From Candidatus Neomarinimicrobiota bacterium (GTDB lineage: Bacteria; Fidelibacterota; UBA8477; JABMPR01): a stretch of 49,144 bases of DNA. The position numbers and the translations under genes are program-made. The notes beneath the pieces were generated by a model. The model was not told the origin of the DNA. It did not search any database and was given only the letters and a program-made list of their open reading frames with translations. Below, one piece after another: positions 1-6,790 of the stretch (the stretch's first letter is position 1; every line of letters starts with the position of its first letter). The stretch lies in NCBI GenBank assembly GCA_016784545.1, contig JADHUM010000026.1:1-49144 (forward strand), read 5' to 3'.

Positions 1-218
1 CGTTCCTTCTCTGCTCTTGCCCATTGGCAGGGTCTGGGGCGTCGCTAAAATGGGATCGGAGACTCACTCGTCAGCGGTGGGAATCTTAAACTTAGCTGAA
101 TAGTCGTTATAAGATCCAGTCCGAAGGAGCTGTAACGGTAAATTTAAAGTTCGGAATACACATGTAGACGCTGATCGGCTTTGCGTTTCGGACGGGAGTT
201 CGATTCTCCCCGCCTCCA
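1..218 (+). ncRNA. ssrA: tmRNA (ssrA), 3' part
   Basis: This is the 3' portion of transfer-messenger RNA, which rescues stalled ribosomes together with SmpB. The recognisable part is the 3' end: a CATGTAGACGC block near 161-171, then the tRNA-like T arm (GGACGGGAGTTCGATTCTCCC, about 190-210, TTCGAT loop) and the acceptor strand CGCCTCC plus discriminator A ending at 218. The 5' acceptor half, pseudoknot 1 and the tag-coding frame would lie before base 1. I could not identify a convincing tag peptide stop in the visible part. The terminal CCA is not encoded (CGA follows), so it would be added after transcription. The last bases recur at 4153-4167, which marks the gene as an integration target. 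Confidence 0.9.
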
Positions 219-219
219 C
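205..219 (+). repeat. Left attachment-site repeat (tmRNA 3' end)
   Basis: TCTCCCCGCCTCCAC at the tmRNA 3' end is repeated exactly at 4153-4167 in the same orientation. Extending leftwards gives about 19 of 21 matching bases. tmRNA 3' ends are known targets of tyrosine recombinases, and such duplications flank integrated elements. I infer that this is attL of a 3.9 kb insertion. Confidence 0.6.
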
Positions 220-223
220 GACC

Positions 224-291
224 ACTTATAAGTATAATATTATCAATTACTTATATGTATTATATCCGCAAAATTGCCACATTCGTGCCAC
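224..291. repeat. Direct repeats just inside the left att site
   Basis: Two 17-mers, ACTTATAAGTATAATAT (224-240) and ACTTATATGTATTATAT (249-265), match at 15 of 17 positions, 25 bases apart. They are followed by TGCCACATTCGTGCCAC (275-291), which contains TGCCAC twice, 11 bases apart. Nearly the same 17-mer occurs at 4005-4021 near the right end. Repeats at helical spacing next to an att core resemble recombinase arm or accessory sites; that role is inferred. Confidence 0.45.
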
Positions 292-432
292 CTACTGCAC
301 ATATCATGATGGTAGCCTGATGAACGACATTAGAAAAGACTTGTCGTTGATCAGTTTGCATCACCAAATGCACATGCTGATTTTAGAGTGTCTGTAATTA
401 ACTGTGGGATAGTGAGTTATGGGATAACGCCG

Positions 433-449
433 AGGGATACACAATCCCT
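433..449 (-). terminator. Weak hairpin after the permease gene
   Basis: AGGGAT (433-438) pairs with ATCCCT (444-449) across a 5-base loop, about 20 bases beyond the permease stop. There is no clear T run on the minus strand, so this is at best a weak terminator or an RNA 3'-end stabiliser. The rest of 292-470 shows no gene. Confidence 0.25.
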
Positions 450-470
450 TGGAGGTCATTGAATGTCCCA

Positions 471-1292
471 CTAATCCAGTTGTTGGCGAAGTTTGTTAAA
501 CAATACCACAAAAATAAGGAGGGTGCCAAACGCTGCCACGATACTCGCTCCGGTGGGCAAATCTAATAATACTGAGATGAATAATCCAAGTAGACTCCCC
601 ACAACTCCAAAAGCCCAACCAAATATTAGCCTACGTTTGATGCCATGGGCATAAATCAAAGCAGCGACTGCTGGAATGATAAGATATGAGAACACTAGTA
701 GGATTCCAGCTATCTGAACAGCACTCGTTACTACGAGTCCAAAACTGACATAAAATATAAAATCCCACAATCGAGTATTTAGATCTTTCGTTGATTCAAA
801 ACCTGGAAATTTTGATACAGTGAGAAATGCCTCCCGATATCTGTAATGAAATAGACCAATCAATGCATAGAGACCAGCTGTTTTCAAAACAACCTCGGGA
901 GATACAAACAAGATAGAACCTACGAGCAGGTGATTCAGGTGCTCGCCTCCCTCTGGTAACTTTGATAATAGAAGAATCATCAAAGCAGCTGAGACTACAT
1001 AGACTATCCCAATGATAGCTTCTTGAGTGAATCGCCGTTGGATCTCTCTCGTTAGGGTAAATAAGCCTGCTCCTAAGATTGTAAAAAGTAAGGCAATGAA
1101 ATAGATAGCAACAGATTCGTGCCCCAAGCCGAGAATAACACCTATGGCCATTCCGAGTGCAGCAACCTGCGCCAAAGCCAAATCAACGAAGATCACACCG
1201 CGCGTGACTATATGGAGCCCAAGGTACACCTGAATACCAGTCAGCACAAATGCAGCCATAAATGGTAGCAATAATATTTCAATATATTCCAT
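471..1292 (-). CDS. znuB: Zinc/manganese ABC transporter permease (ZnuB-like)
   Basis: Inner-membrane permease of the ABC-3 family, which moves Zn2+ or Mn2+ delivered by a periplasmic binding protein. The 273 residues are almost wholly hydrophobic, with about eight membrane segments. The N-terminal stretch (LGLHIVTRGVIFVDLALAQ, about residues 25-43) is the typical beginning of this family, and the length is normal. The ATG at 1290-1292 overlaps the last base of the stop of the upstream binding-protein gene, so the two are translationally coupled. It is the last gene of a four-gene minus-strand operon. The cognate ATPase (ZnuC) is not in the window; after this gene come only 250 non-coding bases and the tmRNA. 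Zinc rather than manganese is suggested by the His-rich neighbours but is not proven. Confidence 0.88.
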   Translation of the reverse strand: MEYIEILLLPFMAAFVLTGIQVYLGLHIVTRGVIFVDLALAQVAALGMAIGVILGLGHESVAIYFIALLFTILGAGLFTLTREIQRRFTQEAIIGIVYVVSAALMILLLSKLPEGGEHLNHLLVGSILFVSPEVVLKTAGLYALIGLFHYRYREAFLTVSKFPGFESTKDLNTRLWDFIFYVSFGLVVTSAVQIAGILLVFSYLIIPAVAALIYAHGIKRRLIFGWAFGVVGSLLGLFISVLLDLPTGASIVAAFGTLLIFVVLFNKLRQQLD

Positions 1293-2173
1293 TATTCATT
1301 CCCTAGCGGTTGGAACAAGGCATCAAGGTTATACTCGATCATCTTCAGGTAGGTATCTGTCCCTTTTTGAGAACCAACGGAAGGTGCCAACTTCACAATC
1401 TGTATGCCGGTCTTTTCTGCAAGGTACCTTGCTGCTGTATCACTGAAATATGGTTCCATTGCCAGAACTTTCAATTGTTCAGTTCTGATTAATTTTACCA
1501 GCTGATCAACATGATTAGGTGTTGGCATTATTCCGGGTTTTGGCTCCACAAATTCCGAGACCTCTAGTCCGAAGCGATAATTAAAATAGGGCCAAGTATT
1601 GTGATAATATAGTAGCTTCCGATCTCTGAGTTGAGCGTATTTGGATGTCCACCGCTCAAGCGAATTAGTGACAGACTGATTGAAAGCTCTCAAATTATTT
1701 TCATAAAACTGTATGTTTTCTGGATCTCTTTTCTTCAGGGCTTTAGCAATGGATTCGGCTATGAGGGGTCCATTCTGAGGATCAAGCCAATAATGTGGAT
1801 TCCCGTAGCGATGAATATCTCCCATGCTGGCATCCACCTTACCTGTTGGTACTTCCTGGGCTTTGATGTTCTCTGAACAGTCTACTACAAGTAGATCCTT
1901 ATTTCGTGAACCTCCAATGATTTGATCAGACCAGAGATCCAATTCCATCCCCACTTTTAGGTATATATCTGCTCGCCTGACCTTCAGCATGTAGGAAGGT
2001 AGAACCTCAATATAGTGAGGATTCTGATCCCCCCTGGCGATGCTTTCTACGCTTACCTTATCCCCACCGATCTCCTGGGCAATGGCCGCAAGGTCTGACG
2101 TAGATGTTACTACTCTTATTTTACCGTAAATTGAAGTAAGAAGCACAAGGAATACGGTCAGTGTTTTTTTCAT
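1292..2173 (-). CDS. znuA: Periplasmic metal-binding protein (ZnuA-like)
   Basis: Cluster A-I (ZnuA/TroA-type) solute-binding protein that captures Zn2+ or Mn2+ in the periplasm and passes it to the permease encoded next. The 293 residues start with a signal peptide (MKKTLTVFLVLLTSIYG). Likely metal ligands are His53 (NPHYIE), His127 (NPHYWLDP), His191 (YYHNTW) and an acidic residue near Glu240-Asp245 (MEPYFSD), matching the three-His-plus-acid pattern of the family. The long His/Asp-rich loop seen in many zinc-specific ZnuA proteins is absent; only a short HRYGNPH segment is present, so metal choice stays open. The gene begins 9 bases after the outer-membrane protein gene and is coupled to the permease. 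Confidence 0.9.
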   Translation of the reverse strand: MKKTLTVFLVLLTSIYGKIRVVTSTSDLAAIAQEIGGDKVSVESIARGDQNPHYIEVLPSYMLKVRRADIYLKVGMELDLWSDQIIGGSRNKDLLVVDCSENIKAQEVPTGKVDASMGDIHRYGNPHYWLDPQNGPLIAESIAKALKKRDPENIQFYENNLRAFNQSVTNSLERWTSKYAQLRDRKLLYYHNTWPYFNYRFGLEVSEFVEPKPGIMPTPNHVDQLVKLIRTEQLKVLAMEPYFSDTAARYLAEKTGIQIVKLAPSVGSQKGTDTYLKMIEYNLDALFQPLGNE

Positions 2174-2182
2174 AATACTATC

Positions 2183-3217
2183 CTAAAATGAGTGTGGTTT
2201 ATGGGGTCCCAAGGACCATATCAGTTGGATTAGAGTGAGTAGATCGCTCTTATCATCATGAGTGTTGTTTTGCAGTACTACCCTCAATACTGTGCTTTCT
2301 TCAACAGGACTAAAACCAAAAAACACCCCTGGGGACCAAGCTATTTCTTCACCTTCATGCTTGAGGCCATCTAGCATTAAACCAATATTCCATTTTCGAT
2401 TGAACTTGTAGTTCGCAAATGCATAAGTGCTATACTCCAACGCCTCGGAGTGGCCCTCTTCAATCAGTACATTTGCCGAATCTGCGTCAGCTAAATTGAA
2501 GAAAACCTCTCCCTGAATCGTTAAACCTCGGTAGGAGTCCGGGCGCCAGCGTAGTTTGGAATCCAGGTTCAATATTTTACGATTTTCATCTGGATCCAGA
2601 TAGAAGCTGCTTCCAATCCCCAAATGAGTGACTTGGCCCAATTCAAAGAAGTTACCCAAACGTCCCACGCATACTGGAGGCTCTCCAGAACCAGATTCTG
2701 AATGATCTTCAGCAGATTCCTCATGTCCGTGTTCTTCTGCAGAAAGTCCACCTGAAAACGCTCCGAGCGATACATCTACAGCCCACGGTAAAGGTAAAAG
2801 CCAACTGAACTCCGCCCCTGTACCACTCCACATCTCCTCACCTGCAATTTCAACTGCAGATTTCGGAGCCACAATAAATGGCCAGAGGTGTTCATGTTCA
2901 CGATTAATTAGGCCCAATGATGGCCGCAAGTGCCCAATTCGTGCGGCAGTTCCAAATGGTAATCCTCGCTCAATCGTCAAGACCGCCTCCTCCACTTCGA
3001 GAGCTGCTGAAACATTGTGCTTATGCAGGTACACTTCAGCTCGTGCGTATGGATTCAGGTAGCCTGTAATCGCTAATTCGAGGTCAGCTCCATTCAATGC
3101 CACACTGCTGTCACTCCGCTGAATTGATAGCTGTCCAATAACACTGAAATCCGGGTTTGAAGTCGTCTGAGCCCATATTGATGTAATGCAAATGAAAAGA
3201 CACATTGTCTTTCTCAT
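2183..3217 (-). CDS. His-rich outer-membrane protein of the metal operon
   Basis: A predicted exported protein of 344 residues, likely an outer-membrane beta-barrel. The signal peptide is MRKTMCLFICITSIWA, cut before QTT. The body has alternating hydrophobic strands typical of barrels (for example SKLRWRPDSYRGLTIQGEVFF and STYAFANYKFNRKWNIGLML) and ends in an aromatic residue (HKPHSF). Residues 160-176 form an acidic His-rich loop (EEHGHEESAEDHSES), a plausible zinc-capturing surface loop. The chosen ATG at 3215-3217 has GGAGGG six bases upstream; an in-frame ATG five codons earlier overlaps that ribosome site and is less likely. It sits between a small His/Cys secreted protein and ZnuA, so a role in metal passage over the outer membrane is inferred. 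I do not recognise a named family. Confidence 0.65.
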   Translation of the reverse strand: MRKTMCLFICITSIWAQTTSNPDFSVIGQLSIQRSDSSVALNGADLELAITGYLNPYARAEVYLHKHNVSAALEVEEAVLTIERGLPFGTAARIGHLRPSLGLINREHEHLWPFIVAPKSAVEIAGEEMWSGTGAEFSWLLPLPWAVDVSLGAFSGGLSAEEHGHEESAEDHSESGSGEPPVCVGRLGNFFELGQVTHLGIGSSFYLDPDENRKILNLDSKLRWRPDSYRGLTIQGEVFFNLADADSANVLIEEGHSEALEYSTYAFANYKFNRKWNIGLMLDGLKHEGEEIAWSPGVFFGFSPVEESTVLRVVLQNNTHDDKSDLLTLIQLIWSLGPHKPHSF

Positions 3218-3249
3218 AAAATATCCCTCCATTGATTGAGATTAAAGAA

Positions 3250-3597
3250 TCAAGTCTTGGTCACGGTGGAGATATAGGGCGGTGCACGACCTTGAGGACA
3301 AGAGTACCAGTTATCAGAGGAAATTCTGCCTGAATCAAACGTCTTAATAGTGCTCGAAAAGTCATAGCTTAGTATTATGGAATCAAAGGTACCTGGCAGA
3401 TATCTGCTCGTCTGGAAACCCTTGTCACAATTAAGCGTATTGTGCTGATGAGACACATCTTCGCAATCAACAGAGCATAGCCCAGCATCCATTTTCTGAA
3501 ATACGTGCTTATGTGAATGATGTGCATCGGTAAATAGTGGGCCCAGAAGGACCAGAAGACTAACAAGTATTGGAACTTCTCTTCTCATCATATCCAT
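3250..3597 (-). CDS. Small secreted His/Cys-rich protein
   Basis: A 115-residue protein I cannot assign to a family. It has a signal peptide (RREVPILVSLLVLLGPLFTDA) followed at once by HHSHKH, then Cys residues in the contexts LCSVDCEDVSHQHN, LNCDK and NWYSCPQGRAPP. The His and Cys content and its place at the head of a metal-uptake operon suggest periplasmic metal binding or sensing; that is inference. The start is uncertain: ATGs at 3597, 3591 and 3588 are in frame, and a good -10 box overlaps the first, which would favour one of the later two and a leaderless message. A different frame over the same bases has no recognisable features. Confidence 0.55.
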   Translation of the reverse strand: MDMMRREVPILVSLLVLLGPLFTDAHHSHKHVFQKMDAGLCSVDCEDVSHQHNTLNCDKGFQTSRYLPGTFDSIILSYDFSSTIKTFDSGRISSDNWYSCPQGRAPPYISTVTKT

Positions 3598-3623
3598 TAT
3601 AAGGTAATTAAAACTAGTGACAA
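3596..3623 (-). promoter_or_regulatory. Candidate sigma-70-like promoter of the metal operon
   Basis: On the minus strand TTGTCA (3623-3618) is followed after 16 bases by TATAAT (3601-3596). The -10 box overlaps the first possible ATG of the small His/Cys gene, so transcription would start near 3589, close to the ATGs at 3591 and 3588. The match to the consensus is strong; the use of this consensus in this lineage is assumed. Confidence 0.45.
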
Positions 3624-3664
3624 CAATTAATCTGAACTGGAATTACACGGGTATTTTATCCGCC

Positions 3665-3693
3665 TTCGCGAGCTTACAGTGTAAGGTCGCGAA
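3665..3693. repeat. 29-base near-perfect dyad
   Basis: TTCGCGA (3665-3671), CTTACA (3673-3678), a central G at 3679, TGTAAG (3680-3685) and TCGCGAA (3687-3693) form a symmetric sequence with one mismatched pair (3672/3686). It lies about 70-100 bases upstream of the metal operon start. It could be an operator or a recombination site, or form an RNA hairpin; nothing here decides which. Confidence 0.6.
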
Positions 3694-3700
3694 CAGAACA

Positions 3701-3718
3701 CCCCGTGTTCACGCGGGG
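3701..3718. repeat. GC-rich hairpin resembling one CRISPR repeat stem
   Basis: CCCCGTG (3701-3707) pairs with CGCGGGG (3712-3718) around a TTCA loop, with one G-T pair. With the following ATGAA it resembles a type I-E CRISPR repeat. Only one copy is present and there are no cas genes, so it is called only as a hairpin. Confidence 0.5.
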
Positions 3719-4004
3719 ATGAATGAAGAATAACTCGCTTCGGCGCGATGTCACCATCAGTGCCGGGGCGGATAACCACGCCGTAGCTCTTTGAGTGTAG
3801 GCGGGTTATGGATGGGATCCCAGGTTTACCCGGGGGGATCCATTTACCCACTTGGTATTGCGGAAAATAGAACGAGACAAATGACCAAGGAACTTTACGC
3901 CCTCGGCCTCAGCAAGGGGGAACAGTCAATAATAGTCTATCTCAAGTTCAGATTGCACACCGAGTGCACGCGCTGAAATAACTACTCCCCATGTATAGAC
4001 TGCG

Positions 4005-4021
4005 TGCCACATACGTGCCAC
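4005..4021 (+). repeat. TGCCAC pair near the right end of the island
   Basis: TGCCACATACGTGCCAC matches 275-291 at 16 of 17 bases in the same orientation. It lies 131 bases before the duplicated tmRNA end, whereas the left copy lies 55 bases after its own. Such a pair at both ends of an insertion fits recombinase binding sites. Confidence 0.45.
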
Positions 4022-4152
4022 TTAATCCGTGAAGCTCAGTGATCTGGGATGAAAATTCTGAGTTTCAGTGCTGCTTTGTAGTATCTCTAAGTCGCTGATA
4101 GTCAATTAGATACGTTGACAGGTCTCGTCTCGTAGGATTCAGGTCTTTTGAA

Positions 4153-4167
4153 TCTCCCCGCCTCCAC
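4153..4167 (+). repeat. Right attachment-site repeat (tmRNA 3' fragment)
   Basis: TCTCCCCGCCTCCAC repeats the tmRNA 3' end (205-219). Only the end of the T arm and the acceptor strand are present, so this is not a functional RNA gene. It is the expected attR of an element inserted at ssrA. Confidence 0.6.
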
Positions 4168-4168
4168 A

Positions 4169-4252
4169 CGGCTTCGCTTTCGCGATGCTCAAGCTACGCC
4201 GGTGCAGGCTCTCCTCGCTAATGCGAAAGAGAAGTCGGGTGTCCCGGCGTAG
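4169..4252. repeat. Palindromic unit between tmRNA fragment and GIY-YIG gene
   Basis: CTTTCGC (4177-4183) pairs with GCGAAAG (4223-4229), and CTACGCCGG (4194-4202) pairs with CCGGCGTAG (4244-4252). The two pairs interleave, so they could form a pseudoknot-like or alternative fold rather than one simple hairpin. The unit starts two bases after the tmRNA fragment and ends about 120 bases before the GIY-YIG start. A linked unit of RNA-gene end, palindromes and nuclease gene is suggested. Confidence 0.45.
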
Positions 4253-4374
4253 TGTGAAAACACGGAGCCGGATCCAATCATACAGCCAACCACACATTTC
4301 GAACGACCAATCCAAATACCTGATCTTAATCAGGGAGATAGTTCTTGTTAAATGTTTCAATGCAAGGAGTCCCC

Positions 4375-4628
4375 ATGAATGAGCCGCTTAAATATCATGT
4401 TTATCTAATTAAAAGTGATGCAAACCAAGACAGATATTATAAGGGTTATACGACGAATATTGTCAAGCGATTGACAGAGCACAATCAGGGGAAAGTCAAA
4501 TCGACAGCTGCTAAGGCACCGTGGCATCTGCAGACAGCTATATCTTTCGACTCTGAAGAGAAGGCTCACCATTTCGACCATATTTAAAATCCCACTCAGG
4601 CAGAGCATTCTCCTCAAAACACTTCTAA
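4375..4628 (+). pseudogene. GIY-YIG nuclease domain gene, frameshifted
   Basis: A small GIY-YIG endonuclease-like gene of the UPF0213/YhbQ type. The ATG at 4375 has AAGGAG at 4364-4369. The protein begins MNEPLKYHVYLIKSDANQD, with YHVYL and YYKGYT as the GIY-YIG counterpart, then VKRLTEHNQGKVKSTAAKAPW, all typical. The first frame stops at 4585-4587 after HHFDHI. The expected family ending is still present in another frame from 4581: YLKSHSGRAFSSKHF followed by TAA at 4626-4628. Comparing with the family, one base is missing between the TTC at 4573-4575 and 4581. This is either a real frameshift that makes a pseudogene or an assembly error. Members of this family often lie next to RNA genes in FCB genomes; here the gene follows a tmRNA fragment. 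Confidence 0.75.
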
Positions 4629-4841
4629 TCCGTTTCAACGAAGTGAAAATGAAGCCTGCCAATCAACAGGCTCAACCTCATACATTCTGTATCCCCTCCA
4701 CCATATGAAATCGTAATAAAGCAATGCGTGGAATCTGACCGGTTTTTTTATACTTTAGTCGCTGATTATCCCCAAGGGTTGGGGACGTGACAAGCCGCCT
4801 GTCACGATCAATACAACTATTGTTTATAAATGGAGTATACC

Positions 4842-6734
4842 ATGAAGATGTTTTCTAAAAGTTGCACGCTTATTCTGTTTTTTGTGCTTTCTATACAGGT
4901 CCTGTTGGCGGCCCCAAAAGAAAGGGCTGATATTGATGACAAATACAAATGGAATATGAGCGATATTTATAGTGATTGGAATGCCTGGGAGCAGGATCTC
5001 CAGCGTCTGGAAGGATTAATGGATGGTTATAGCGAACTCAAGGGTACCCTTTCAGCCGGTCCTGAAAGTTTGCTGCGAGCCTTCACCATGCGCGAGGAAT
5101 TAAGCTTAATTGCGGATCGTGTCCAGACCTATGCTGGACTGATCAGAGCCATTGATAATCGTGACAATGAAGTGTATGCCAAATTACAACAGGTTCAAAT
5201 TCTCTTTTCAAAATTTGGGACGGCTACATCCTGGTTTGCTCCAGAAATGCTGGCAATTCCCTGGGAAACCATGGAGACTCTATTCGCTGACAACCCGGAA
5301 CTGGCACCGTATCGATTTGGTGTTGAGGATCTTTACCGCCAACAGGCTCATGTCCTGGATGAAAAGAGTGAACGACTCCTTTCCTATTTCAGCCGCTTCA
5401 GTGGAAATCCTGGAAATGTCTATGATCAATTGTCAACTGCAGACATCCAATTTGGTACGATCACCCTGTCAACCGGTGAAGAAGTCCAGATTTCAGAGGG
5501 TGAGGCAGGTCGCATCTTTGCAACATCCCGCAACCATGAAGACCGCAAAGCCGCCTTTCTGGAACGTAATGGGACCTACAATAAAAACATCAACACCTAT
5601 GCAGCATCCTATGATGGAATCTGTCAGAGGGATTGGGCCTTTGCTCAGGCACGAAACTATGAATCCACTCTGGAAGCCACCCTGGAGCGGAATAATATCC
5701 CAGTGGATGTCTACCTCAATTTGCTGGAGCAGGGACGTGCAGGGACGGCACCGCTTCAACGCTATCATAAATTGCGTAAAGAAGCACTAAAGCTTGATGA
5801 ATATGATGGTTATGACTCAGCCATACCTGTCATTGATTTTGAGAAAGATTACGATTTTGATGGTGTGGCCAGGATGGTCCAGGAATCCATTAAACCTCTG
5901 GGCAGGAGCTACAGTCAAAAACAAGTTCAGGCTTTCTCGCCAGGCTGGGTTGATGTCTATGAAACCCCTGGAAAAACAACGGGTGCCTTCTCGGCAGGAC
6001 TCTATGGCGTTCACCCCTATATGCTGCTGAACTATACCAACACACTCAATGATGTATTTACTTTGGCTCATGAGATGGGCCATACGGTTCACACTATGCT
6101 TGCCAATGAAGCACAGACTTTCTCAAATTCAGGCTATACCCTGTTCGTGGCTGAGGTTGCTTCCACCATGGCGGAGGCCCATTTGTTAGAATATATGCTG
6201 GAGGAGAGTGAAGATCCCCAGGAACGTCTCGTGCTATTAAGCCACGCCATTGATAATATTGCCGGGACCTTTTACACACAGGTTCTGTTTGCTGATTATG
6301 AATATCAGGTCCATAAACTCGTTGAGGAAGGCATGCCTATTACGGCCGATGTCCTCAATAGTGTTTATCATGATGTCCTGGTCACATTCTATGGTGATTC
6401 CATGGATAATCATGAACTTTATGATATTACCTGGGCGCGAATCCCCCATTTTTCTGCAGTTCCCTATTATGTCTACCAATATGCCACCAGCTATGCTGCT
6501 TCTGCTTCCCTCTTCAAACAAATGAACGAAGGGACACGAAAATCAAAGAAGCAGGCTCGAGCAAATTACATCAACCTGCTTAAGTCTGGTGGGAGTGATT
6601 ATCCTGTAGAACAATTAAAACAAGCAGGCGTCGATATGACTCAACCAGAAGCGGTTCAAGCGGTTATTGACAACATGGATGATCTGGTAAACCGCTACGA
6701 AAAAGAGTTGAAAAAACTTGGTCTGGTGAACTGA
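4842..6734 (+). CDS. Exported M3-family oligoendopeptidase (PepF-like)
   Basis: A zinc metallopeptidase of the M3 family that cleaves oligopeptides. With the ATG at 4842 it has 630 residues; GGAG at 4832-4835 lies six bases upstream, and an ATG at 4830 overlaps that site and is less likely. The protein starts with a signal peptide (MFSKSCTLILFFVLSIQVLLAA), so unlike cytoplasmic PepF it should act in the periplasm or beyond. The catalytic motif HEMGH is at residues 410-414, and Glu438 (FVAEVAS) is the likely third zinc ligand. The N-terminal helical domain (KWNMSDIYSDWNAWEQDL) and the C-terminal ARANYINLLKSGGSDYPVEQL are typical of PepF. The gene stands alone on the plus strand. Confidence 0.92.
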   Translation: MKMFSKSCTLILFFVLSIQVLLAAPKERADIDDKYKWNMSDIYSDWNAWEQDLQRLEGLMDGYSELKGTLSAGPESLLRAFTMREELSLIADRVQTYAGLIRAIDNRDNEVYAKLQQVQILFSKFGTATSWFAPEMLAIPWETMETLFADNPELAPYRFGVEDLYRQQAHVLDEKSERLLSYFSRFSGNPGNVYDQLSTADIQFGTITLSTGEEVQISEGEAGRIFATSRNHEDRKAAFLERNGTYNKNINTYAASYDGICQRDWAFAQARNYESTLEATLERNNIPVDVYLNLLEQGRAGTAPLQRYHKLRKEALKLDEYDGYDSAIPVIDFEKDYDFDGVARMVQESIKPLGRSYSQKQVQAFSPGWVDVYETPGKTTGAFSAGLYGVHPYMLLNYTNTLNDVFTLAHEMGHTVHTMLANEAQTFSNSGYTLFVAEVASTMAEAHLLEYMLEESEDPQERLVLLSHAIDNIAGTFYTQVLFADYEYQVHKLVEEGMPITADVLNSVYHDVLVTFYGDSMDNHELYDITWARIPHFSAVPYYVYQYATSYAASASLFKQMNEGTRKSKKQARANYINLLKSGGSDYPVEQLKQAGVDMTQPEAVQAVIDNMDDLVNRYEKELKKLGLVN

Positions 6735-6751
6735 TCTAGAGTTGAGAGTTC

Positions 6752-6790
6752 GGAGTTAGAAGTTAGGAGTTAGAAGTTAGGAGTTAGAGA
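6752..6790 (+). repeat. 14-base tandem repeat
   Basis: GGAGTTAGAAGTTA occurs at 6752-6765 and 6766-6779 and again in part at 6780-6790, with degenerate GAGTT copies before it. It lies between two convergent genes and overlaps the last codons of the methyltransferase-like gene. Confidence 0.85.

Larger units (their letters stand above)
3598..4374. other. Non-coding stretch with palindromes and right att region
   Basis: About 780 bases without a convincing gene. Open frames here lack ribosome sites, family resemblance and normal composition. The stretch holds the operon promoter, a 29-base dyad (3665-3693), a 7-bp hairpin (3701-3718), a TGCCAC pair (4005-4021), the tmRNA fragment (4153-4167) and a palindromic unit (4169-4252). 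It is probably the right end of an inserted element plus a second insertion beyond it. Confidence 0.55.

Noticed and set aside
1-50. A tmRNA tag-peptide frame at the window start (GCTCTTGCC...)
   Set aside because: Does not end in the usual ALAA-stop pattern; the tag frame should lie before the window.
3665-3718. Rho-independent terminator at the palindromes
   Set aside because: No T run on either strand and no gene ending just before it.
3701-3776. A possible short CRISPR array (repeat-like CCCCGTG...GGGGATGAA and a later GCGGATAACC)
   Set aside because: Only one repeat-like unit; the second is poor and at the wrong spacing, and no cas genes are near.
3627-3976. Open frames of about 60-75 codons on both strands
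   Set aside because: No ribosome sites, atypical composition rich in palindromic DNA, and no family resemblance.
4090-4766. AGTCGCTGAT at 4090-4099 and 4757-4766 as a further att repeat
   Set aside because: Ten bases only, with diverging flanks; easily chance.
5152-5790. Long plus-strand frame inside the M3 peptidase gene
   Set aside because: Shadow frame with unnatural composition inside a gene with clear catalytic motifs.
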